Below, in pieces: positions 39,777 through 49,000 of a stretch of 64,000 bases of DNA. Numbering within the stretch: position 1 is the stretch's first letter; each line of letters opens with the position of its first letter. The stretch is from the NCBI RefSeq assembly GCF_031877795.1, contig NC_133948.1, positions 16,570,948-16,634,947 of the forward strand. Reading direction: 5' to 3'. The translations under genes and the position numbers were made by a program. This stretch comes from Strix aluco (lineage: Eukaryota; Chordata; Aves; Strigiformes; Strigidae). Below the pieces are notes generated by a model, which did not search any database, was not told the DNA's origin, and saw only the letters and a list, made by a program, of their open reading frames with translations.

Positions 39777-39910
39777 ACAGCGGCGGTTCCCCCCGCCCGC
39801 TCCCCCCGTCCGGCGGCGCGGATGCGGTCCCGGGCAGCGGTCCCACACCCCGAGCCCCCCACCCCTCTCCAGCCCCCCCGGGCCGAGCCCCGCCGCCCCC
39901 CCGCGCTTAC

Positions 39911-40120
39911 CTGGGCAGCAGCGGCGGGCGCCGGCGCGGCGGGCGGGAGCGCGGCCGCCCCCGGGCGGGACCGGGCGGGGCGGGGCGGGGCGGCCCCCCG
40001 GGACACGGCACCGGCCGCGGGCAGCGGAGCGCGGGGGGCCCCGCCGGCCCCTCCCTCCGCAGGGCACACGCGGCCGGGGGTGGCCACGCTGGCCCCGGGC
40101 ACGCGAAGAGGCATCTGTGG
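39911..40120 (-). promoter_or_regulatory. AIFM3: Probable non-coding first exon and CpG-island promoter of AIFM3
   Basis: On the minus strand a strong splice donor (CAG|GTAAGC type) has its last exonic base at 39911, inside a very GC- and CpG-rich block of about 39.1-40.2 kb. The first coding exon has a plausible acceptor (last intronic base 29216) preceded by a short pyrimidine tract, which would leave about 116 nt of 5' UTR before the ATG at 29097-29099. A 5' UTR exon here is therefore likely. Its upstream edge is a guess, and splicing is inferred from motifs only. Confidence 0.5.
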
Positions 40121-40299
40121 CCCCCTCGGTCAGCGGGGCGCGCACGGCCGCCCGCAGCCAGGGTTCGTCCTGCCCGCTGGGAAACAGCCTGCCCCCTCCT
40201 TTCCCCGCTTGTTGTACATTTTCCTTTTCGGATTCAGATGGCTCCGCTCTCCCCTTGGAGGCAGGGATCTCTTCCCCCTCCTGCCCGCCTGGCACCGTT

Positions 40300-42010
40300 C
40301 TGTTCTCCCCAGTAAACTATTTTCCGTCTCCATCATACCCCGTCTGGGGGAGTGTCAGCCTCCCCGTGTGCCTTTTCTTATTGCACGCCCCAGATATGTC
40401 CATAACTATTTTCCCTCTATGACTTTTTATAGTCTATATTTCATATTCTATATATTTTCCCTCTATGACTTTTGAGACCACCCTGGATACAGAGGAAGGT
40501 TTTTTCTCCCCTGGATACAGATTGTCTTGGGTTGCTGCTGTCCTAACACCCTGGTTATATAACTCCCTGAGGTGGTCCAGGTGGTTTGCTGCCCTCCCCA
40601 CAGCTTCAGCTCTTTGCTCCCTGCTCCAAATGAGATGAGAGGCTTAACTGGGCTGTTCAGCTGCAGTTTTTACTGCTATTAAAAAAACTACCCACGGATG
40701 GAACCTGTAAATGTGCGAGTCCCAGAGAGCCACATGCCTCCACAACCTTACGAGAGGGACCGTGGATCCTTGTGGGCCTGCCTCAGTTTGAAGGCAGGAG
40801 AAATGACACCAGGCCCGCCGGGTGTGTCTGCAGGCAGCGGAGCAGGAGCATCCCTGCACGTGGTGCTGTGCCTGGCTGGGGCACGGTGCAGAGCTCATCC
40901 CATGGGATGCAGTACTGCTGGTGGTGGGGACCCATGGCAACTGATGGCCGCCTCCTTTTCCCTACCCAGCATGCAGATTTTTTGACCTCTGGTGTGGAAA
41001 ACTGCTCCCACACAGCTGCCACGCAAACAGCAAGGACTGGGCTGCGCTGCCCTGGGAACAGTGGGAGATGCAGCTCTGCCTGCAATGGGGCGGCTGGGCT
41101 AGGGCAAGGACCCATGCCGGCAGGGCTCCCCAGCCCCGGGAGATGGCTGTGGGTCCTCCCTTCCCCATAAACACCACAAAGCTGCTGGGCAGTTCATGAC
41201 CCCATCATCGCTGTCTCTTGGAGCGCAGCCTTGGGCTCCGGACACTGACTCCATCACCCTGACCCCACTCCCACATTGGGCACTGCCTGCGCCACAGGGT
41301 CTATCACTGAAATGTCCCTGTTCCCACTCTGCCAGGGCAAAGGGAGCCCTGAATGCTGCTGGCAGGTCCTGCCCTCCTGCCCGGATCCTGGGCTGCCCTG
41401 GGCACCCCTGGGTGCATGGCAGGGTGCTCAGCCGTGCTGGGGCTGTTGGGGGGGGGGGGGGGTGTGCTGTGGGGCAGAGCCTGCGGGTCTGCCCCAAGGG
41501 GGACAGCAGTGCCTCACTGGGGGGTTGACAGGGCCATGCCAGCAATGCCAGGCAGCTGCCCACCATGCTGCCTACCCTTGGCTCCCTCCCAGCTCTGCAG
41601 GGGTCAGGGACATGATAACCCTCAGCCTTGCATCTCCCACCACCCTCAAATTACGCCCACCCCACCCCCCGCCACTGCAGCAGGGACTGGGACGGGCTGG
41701 TCCCCCACGCAGCCTGGGGCAGGCAGAGCTGGCAGGAAAGGGAGGGCAGGGATGCGCTGGGGAGAGGGTGAAGGACAGGCTCTGGGGTGATGTGAAACCA
41801 AACGGGGGACACTCTGGCACCTCCAGACCTGCTTTCCAGGCTGGATCCAAGCCTCTTCTGCACCATTCCCTTAGGAAAAAGCTCTGCCCTTGCCTGCACA
41901 GCCCTGCCCTGCCTTCCCCAGGAAAGAAAATCCCAGAGGAGGAGCCGGACTGGGGAGAGGGGGAAAGGTAAGGTAACAAGTGAGAGAGGCTGTGCGAATG
42001 GAGCAGCCCA
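40300..42010. other. Intergenic spacer between AIFM3 promoter and UBL-FIIND-CARD gene
   Basis: Contains local duplications at 40407-40428/40453-40473 (TTTTCCCTCTATGACTTTT) and CCCTGGATACAG at two places near 40484 and 40509, plus a G15 run at 41448-41462. Long frames here are GC-driven and match no family I know. Confidence 0.6.
41448..41462 (+). repeat. Poly(G) run, 15 G
   Basis: Homopolymer of 15 guanines about 0.8 kb upstream of the UBL-FIIND-CARD start, in the intergenic spacer. Confidence 0.8.
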
Positions 42011-42126
42011 GGGGAGAAAGGACATGCAGGCAGGGAAAAAAGCCCAGTGCAGGCAGGGGAGAAAGCCCATGCAGGCAGGGAGAGAGCCCACGCAGGCAGG
42101 GGAGAAAGCCGGGTGCAGGCAGGGAC
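42011..42126 (+). repeat. Minisatellite, about five units of 21-23 bp
   Basis: Imperfect tandem units of the form GGGGAGAAAGCCCATGCAGGCA, ending about 120 bp before the ATG of the UBL-FIIND-CARD gene and about 70 bp before its ISRE. Units differ by small substitutions and one- or two-base length changes. Confidence 0.85.
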
Positions 42127-42195
42127 TGTGGGCAGGAGGAGGAGCACTCATCCGAGGCCTTAAAGCGCTTTGACAGCCCTGACATCACCCAGCAC

Positions 42196-42205
42196 TTTCG
42201 TTTTC
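42196..42205 (-). promoter_or_regulatory. ISRE / IRF-binding element upstream of the UBL-FIIND-CARD gene
   Basis: Plus strand reads TTTC-GT-TTTC at 42196-42205, i.e. GAAAACGAAA on the minus strand, an exact match to the GAAANNGAAA core bound by IRFs and ISGF3. It lies 39 bp before the ATG at 42244. An overlapping TTCTGGGGAA palindrome (42203-42212) resembles a STAT site with N4 spacing. Function is inferred from motif and position. Confidence 0.65.
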
Positions 42206-42243
42206 TGGGGAAGTGACGGAGCCGGAACGGCAGATCCTCGGAG

Positions 42244-43097
42244 ATGGCTGAAAAGGAGGCCACGGCAGAGCGGGAGCCCGCGGCCGACAGCCCCAGTGAG
42301 TTCAGTATCTTTATTAAGTCTTGGTTTGGCAAAACTTTTGTCATCCCAGTGACTCTGGATACCAGCGTCTCGGAGCTTAAGGCCAAGCTGAACGCACAGG
42401 ACTCCTCCCTGGTCCCCGAAATGGGAAGGCTGATCTACTGTGGCAGACAGTTGGAGGACAAACAAACCCTGCGATACTATAAAATCGAACACGAGTCCTG
42501 TTTGCATCATGTAGAAAGACGTAAATACAGGGTGACCTGGGGGAGGTGGGTGAGGGTCCATTTGAAGGTGGGAGAGGGAGAATGGTGCAGATCGGGGTGT
42601 CTCCTGAGGAGGGACCCCGGCCCAGTGCGCAGGCAGGAGCCCCCACAGGCAGGAGGGAAGGGGCAAGGTGGCTGCAGCTGCGGCTGCACCAGGGAGCTGC
42701 CGGAGCACTGGAAGGTGGGAGGAGTGCGAGGGCCCAGGGATGCACCTCTGCAGGAAGAAGGCAGGAGGGAGAGGAAGGACTCTGCTCCTGGAAGCTGAGC
42801 AAGAAATCTGCTCTCAGTATGGCAGTGGGGAGGGATGGGGAAGCAGAGGCTGGGACTGTGTTCTCAGCCCCACAGTGCACTGACCTCCTGGGACGGGCAG
42901 CTGGGTGGGACTCCCGGTAGCTTGGTCCGAGTGGGCACAAACCAGCAGGAAGAGGTTTTGTAGCAAAGGCATGAAGAAGAGGGAGAGGTTGGTCAGCGGA
43001 TGGGATACTCCTCTGGATGTGACCTGGCTCCTGACCTCTCCTCTGCTTTGTGTTGCTGTTGCAGTGCGAGGTGGTGGTGAAGATCTCAAGCTTCCAG
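42244..43097 (+). CDS. UBL exons 1 and 2 (ubiquitin-like domain with LRGG tail)
   Basis: Exon 1 (42244-42520) starts at ATG in a GAGATGG context and encodes residues 1-92. Exon 2 (43065-43097, 33 bp) completes the domain. Residues 20-96 align with ubiquitin end to end with a one-residue insertion (GKT, KAK, RLI, GRQLED, TL, ES-LH). Ile64 and Val90 match the Ile44/Val70 patch. Positions matching ubiquitin Lys48 and Lys63 are Arg68 and His83. The Leu93 codon is split C|TG across the intron and is followed by Arg-Gly-Gly-Gly. The match of the joined sequence to the ubiquitin tail is the main evidence for donor GAC|GTAAAT over a later GT. Confidence 0.88.
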
Positions 43098-46000
43098 GTA
43101 AGGTCATGCCCTGGTCCTCACTGACAACCTGGTGCTGTGGGGCTGGTGGAGCTGCATGGTGGTGAGCGTAGGACCTCAACTCACTGCATGGTGGTGAGCA
43201 TGTCCCTGCCAAGGCTCATGGAGTGGAAGTTGTGGTAGACGTGGGAGCATGTGGTAGTACACGAGGGGACTAGTGTGGTTGATGGGATCAGGAAGGTTGG
43301 GTGAAGGCTGCTTCAGGATGGTTTCTTCTCCCAAACATGAGGCAAAAATGACAATGTCTTCCTGTTCTAGTCACAGAGCTTGTCACACAGGGACCAGTCT
43401 ATCCGCGATCTCTGTCAGAAGAGGCCTTAAAGAGCGCAGAGGTGAGGTCTCGCAGGACACGATGCCTGAGGCTGGGGTGCCTGAGTGAGGATCACCATGG
43501 GGCTGGGGAGGAAGGCACAGCTGCAGCGCGTGGGCTCACAGCCAGCCCTGAGGATGGGCAGTCCGGCACTGCCCATCGCCACCACGGCACCGTGCAGGGT
43601 GGCAGGAGCTGGTGGGCGCTGCCCTCAGCCCCCGGAGAGGGACCTCACCCTTCCGGCAGGCCAGGCGGGCACAGCTCCCGCGCCAGCCTGTTCCTCCCTG
43701 CAGGAGCGGGGCGCAGGGCCAGCACTACACCTGATGCTGGGGATGTTGCTTATGCTCTCAGAAGAGCTCTCCTCCTGCCTCCAGCAGGCAAGCACAGCTG
43801 GAAGGGAGAACTATAGCTTGCAAGTGTTTTCTGCTCTGTTCCCCTCTGCAGGAGACACGTCACAGGCTGAAGCTGGGCTCATTACCGTGGAAGAACTGTG
43901 GCTGCGTGGGGGAGGTAAGGGCTTTGCCAGTCCTGGCAGGGCACTGTCGCACCCAAAGGAAATGGCACAGCAGGGAGCCTGGGACTGACCCTGGCTGTCA
44001 CCTGGGAGGGTGGGTGTGCCTTCAAAACCTGTTATTCACAGCAATTCTTCATCCTCCAGAAGAGTCTGGTCTCTTGCTACACAAACTCAGCACGCGCTGC
44101 CCCAGTTCTCAAGTTTGTGGGAAGGCAAATTCCATTTGCTCGCATCCCAAATTTATTCTCGCTGCTAAACATTTCATCTGCCTGTAGCCACTGTCCTCTC
44201 TGCTGATACACCATGGCAGAGAGGGAACAGCCCAGGCTTTGCTCACAAGCAAGTCAGCAGGCAACATTTTCTCTCTCAGGAAACAGAAACTTTCCTATCT
44301 GGAATTCCCATTTGCAAAATACATTCTAAAAATCAGTGGGTGAAACACATAGTTTGGAGCTGTGGGAGCTGCTCTGTGTGTTCACCCATTATCTTTCCTA
44401 CTGATGCATGGGAGATGCATGGACTCACTGATGCCTTCCCCACCCCAGTGGCATCTACTCAAGTGGGACTAAGTGTTCAGTCCTTCTGGCTGTGCCTCCA
44501 CACAGGATTTCTCCTGGGCACCACTACAGGGATCCACGTTAAAGGGGCCAAGAGCCTCAGACACGGCCAGTGCTTGTTTCAGATCCCAGGGCAGAGGAGT
44601 TGACAGTCAATGATTTTTCTGTCCTCTTCACTGATGAGAGTGATGCCTTCTGGGCACCAGGCAGCAGCTGCTGATCCGCCGCTGTGAGGATCTGAGCTCC
44701 CATGCCAAGCTGCATTGTGCTTCACTGTAAATCCCAACATGCCTCAAGCAGCACCCAGTGTGCAACACTCCATTCAGTCCCAAACTGGCCACACATGTGT
44801 TGCAGATTCTTTCAGAAATGATGCCGACGATAACCCTAGACGTTTCGGAGGACCGCACCGTGTACTGGTAAGAGCTGTTGGGTGATGTGGGAGCACGTTC
44901 CAAAAGCCTTGTCCCAGGTGGAATGAGCCTGTCATCCCTCCCACCTGCAGCGCTCGCCTCTGGCGTCCAGGCACCTTCCGGTGCTCCATCACAGGCCTTG
45001 CCTTTGTGGTGAATTCGGCAGTGACCATCACCTACAGTTACGCCACGTGGAATGCACACCTGAGCGAGGCTGACCAGGAAATGTGGGTACCCGCTGGACC
45101 CCTCTTCCGCATCCAGGTGCAGCGTGGGGTCGTGCAGGCAGTGGAGCTCCCCCACTTCATGTGTCTGGCAGGTATGGCAGCCACAGGGACCTCGATCTCC
45201 CGAGCCACCATCCCTCAGCTTGTCCACCCCTGGGGACCTCTCTGGCTCCTCTCTAGGCAGGGCCAAATTCTCCCTTCCTTCTGAGGTAGCCTGTACTCCC
45301 TTGTATTCTTTCGCTTTGCTTTGCGTCCTTCGTGCTTCTCTCACTTTCTATCAAGCCGTCGCAGTGGTCCCTTCCCCAGCTCCCACTCCATACCACCAGC
45401 CCCTCCTCCCCCACCCTCTCCTCCCAGCTCCCACGATGACCCCGGGCACTACCCCAGCCCAGCTGCTGAGCTGCCCCTGGGGTCCCCTGGCGGGTTTCTC
45501 AGTTCTTTGCATCTGACAACAGCCATCTCTGCTCTGCTCCACCAGGACAGGAGCCAGACGGCTGCGCCCACTCACAGGCTGGACCACCCCGGGGTGGGGT
45601 GCAATAGGTCAGAGCTGGCGTGGGCAGCAGAATAAGTGCAACAAAATTGTTAATTTTCATGTAAGCAACTTGAGGAGCCACAAGGCTTGGAGTTGGGTCT
45701 TCCACCCTGTTAATGGGCAGAGGAGCATCAGCACCTGCAGCTGGGCTGCAGAGCGTGCAGAGGAGTCCCTGTCCCTGTGCTGGGGGGCCCTGACACAGGC
45801 CCTGGGTGTACTGGCCAAGGGACTCTTGCTGGCAAATTCATGTCCTCTTCCAAAACAGAGCACACTGCAAAAGGAGTTTCTTGTTGTGTGCCTCCATCTC
45901 CTGCCCAGGGCTTGGCAAGCACAGCCATGTCAGACAGAAGGTGGCTCTACACACTCTTCACTGATATAGCTGTGCTAAGCAAAATGCTGTAATTATATTA

Positions 46001-49000
46001 ATCTGTCAGGTTAATAGCAAAGTGTGCTCCAGAGATAATCGGGGTGACTGGCATCAGCAGAGCTCTCTGACCCAGTCATCCCTAGGGATGTCACCTCGGG
46101 ATGTTCAGGCTGCTCTGGTGAGCACCATGCAGTGGGCATCTGCCTCCCCAGTACGTGGCGGTGTGGCGCTTAGATGCAGGATGCTGCACGGGTGCAGTCT
46201 GACAATTTTCATGGTCCCAAGCTGCCACCTTCAGATTTACAGTGTTCTGAGCCTGCAAGAAGACTGCCAAAGACCTGCAACTCCCTTCTGAGCCCCAAAA
46301 GCCCAGGGCACACATGGCACCTAAAGTAGAGCATGTCATCATGTGTGGGCACGTGTCTCCTTTCTGCTGCTAAAGCCTTAAAGAGAAGGAGACAGCCTGA
46401 GAGTGTGCCAGGATGACTAAACAGAACCTTGTTGCCTTTGCTGTCTCTTGCAGGACATGTAGATACCAGCCTGTGCTCCATTGCCCACTTCAAATCTGGG
46501 AAGATGACTCTGGAGAAACCAGACAGAGTGATAGCTTTCTCTGCAACCCTGAGTAATCCTAACTTCTCACTGCTTGGTGTGGTTTGGAGGAAGTTACGTT
46601 CGACCTTAAATTCAATCCCTGTTCACTCCCTGGTGCTGATCTTCCATCAGCTCAGAGCTGCAGATACAACACTTCACCTCTACCTGATCCCAGATGACAA
46701 ATCTTTGAAGGAGGTATGACAGAGGGAGCTAGGCCGGGCTAAAAAAGGATGACATCTGGGGTGGCTGCAGTAGCAGGGACTGGATTTGATAAGCAGAGAC
46801 ACCTCCCAGTTTTTCTGCCACCAGCCTCTAATTCACACAGAGCCCTGTGCCCCCATCTCCCACCACACGACAGCATCCTTGTGCCTGCCTCCCTCACTCT
46901 CTTTCACAGATGCCTCCAGGAATCACACTCCATGTTTTTGGCTGGGACAGCAGGTCCTAGCATGAGTGAAGCCGTGGCACGGGGTGCTCTGCAACACAGA
47001 GCAGATGCAGGACTTGCTGGCCACTGCCAGGCACAGCAATAGGTGGCTGCATACCAGCTGTTCTGTTGTGTGCCAGCCCTCACCCTCTTTCACAGAGTGA
47101 TGGTGCATTGCCCTGCCAAAGTTCCTGCCTGCACATGGCAGGTTCCCACCTGCACCGAGCGGGGGTTGCCACCCCCTGAAGCACAGCACTGCCTGTAATA
47201 CACACTCAGCAGTCTGTTCTGGTTGGGTCAGTCTCTTATCTTCTTGACCTTCTGAGGGCTACCTCAGCTCACAGCTCTTTTTCCTTTTCCTCTCTCAAAA
47301 GCGATGCTTACTGTTTGCAGGCCATTGAACAACAAGAAAAGAACTGGAATTCAAAGCTTATTCCCAAGCCTCCTCCATTTAACCGTCTCTTCTTTGGCTG
47401 CACTTACCGGGTGATCTGTACAAACTCTGTGGAGATAATGCCTGAAGTAAGTGGGATCTTTCTCTTTTTTTTTTCTGGTGAAATAGAAAATACAAGAAGT
47501 CTCTGTCTTTAGCCATATTCTGCTACCAGAATCTGTCTTACTGGGTCTCAGAGCCAGAGATGCAGGGAGCTGTACTGGTTACAAGTGAGCATGGAGCACA
47601 CTCCAAAGCCCCAAAGGGGCTGCGTTTGTTTTTCCTTATGGCAGAAATCATAATGTGGGACTTGTTGGACTTACCATAGGTGCATATCAAGAAGGAGTTT
47701 CAGAGGTGTTGACTCAGTTGTGGTCCCAAGTCCTTCATCTTCATCTTCTCTGCAGTGAGTTTCCTTCAGCTTAGGAGCAGGACCGGAGAGAGACCTTCTC
47801 TCTATGCTGTGATGTAACATGACTTCTTTCTCTACTGGAAGTCCATTTGAGCATTTCTGATTTTGAGCACCACGCCCCGTGGCAATCAGATTGCAATGGC
47901 TGGGAAAATCTGGGAAGATTTGGCCATTGAGCCCTTGTGTTTACTTGTTTTACACAGAAGTTTGTGACATCCTGAGAGCAGGTGACAGTCCAATCACACG
48001 TTCACGGCTGGTTATGAAAATCTCCTTTCATGGGTCTGCACTGCATCATGATTATGAAAAGGGAATCAGAGAAACTTAGGTTGGATTAGGAACTCAGGAG
48101 GTCTCTGGTCCAACCTCTTGCTCAAAGCATGTGAAAAGTTGGATCAAGGTGCTCAAAGCATTTTAAAGTTGGATCAAGGTGGTCAAGGACGTGTCCAGTC
48201 AAGGTTGAATATCTCCAGGGATGGACATACCACAGCCTCTCTGCATCTCTAGTCCAGTGGTGTAACACCCTCATTGTGATTTTTTTTTCCCTGTTATCTA
48301 ACTGGAGTTTCCCTTGCTGCAGCCTGTGACCGTTGCCTCTCATCACATTGCTGTGCACATCCAGGAGGCTGGCTCTGTCTTTTCTGTAGTCCTCCTTCAC
48401 ATTCACATAGTTAAAAGTCAGTGATTAGTTCTCCTTGTGACTTTCTCTCCTCCATGTTGAACAAACCCAATTCCCTTTGCCTCTGCTTGCATATCGTGCA
48501 CTACAGCCTGGAACTGGCCTTGCTCCAGGATGTCCATGTCTTTCTTGTACTGGGAAGCCCCAAACTGGACCCAGTGTCCAAATGTGGGCTCAGAAGTGCT
48601 GAACAGAGGTCAGGAATCCTTGACCTCACTGTGCTGGCTGTGGTCTTGCTAATACAGGCCAAGATGCAGCCAGCCTTGGCTGCTAGGGCACACTGCTGAC
48701 TCCTGTTCAACTTGCATGCCCACCAGGACTCCCAAGTCCTTCCCTGCAAAGATGTTTTCTGTGTCCACCTGCCCAGGCTCTTGTCTGGTGTTCCATCCCA
48801 GACACAGGACTCTACATTTGCCTTTGCTGAATTGCACGAGCTTCCTGCCAGCTAAGTTCTCCAGCCTTTCCAGGTTCCTCTGACAGGCACCCCTCCCCTC
48901 CAGCTTATTCATCACCCCCGCCTTGCAGCTGCAACTGAGCTACTACCAAGCTGAGCTGAGCGCAGCCCCAACCAGCTTAATTGAGAGACAGTCTTAAACC

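Larger units (their letters stand above)
29216..39910 (-). other. AIFM3 5' intron (no confirmed gene)
   Basis: The stretch between the proposed non-coding exon and the first coding exon. It holds the two 285-bp duplicate copies, an open frame of 292 codons on the minus strand (30616-31494) without recognised similarity, and an AATAAA at 35269-35274 followed by a GT-rich stretch. I recognise no other gene in it. Confidence 0.5.
38900..40200. promoter_or_regulatory. CpG island at the 5' end of AIFM3
   Basis: Dense CpG and GC from about 39.1 to 40.2 kb, including several GC boxes (GGGCGGGGCGGGGCGGGG type near 39967-39990), a T17 run (39559-39575) and a G16 run (39761-39776). The long open frames on both strands here reflect the lack of A/T stops and are not genes. 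It most probably drives AIFM3 leftwards. Confidence 0.7.

Noticed and set aside
39030-40475. Long plus-strand open frames of 481 and 453 codons and a 345-codon minus frame in the CpG island
   Set aside because: Composition-driven: extreme GC with few stops, overlapping frames on both strands, Pro/Arg/Gly-rich, no domain. It is promoter and 5' UTR sequence.
41276-42151. Open frames on both strands over the spacer and minisatellite, including a repetitive minus-strand peptide
   Set aside because: The periodic peptide is just the minisatellite translated. The rest is GC-rich with no known similarity.
42521-42798. Read-through of the UBL frame to give a 184-aa protein ending at 42798
   Set aside because: The extra residues are low-complexity intron translation. 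Splicing at 42520 restores an exact ubiquitin-like LRGG tail and an open frame into FIIND.
48421-48915. Open frames on both strands suggesting a small gene in the UBL-FIIND-CARD intron
   Set aside because: Minus-strand peptides match old CR1 coding sequence; the plus frames are its complement.
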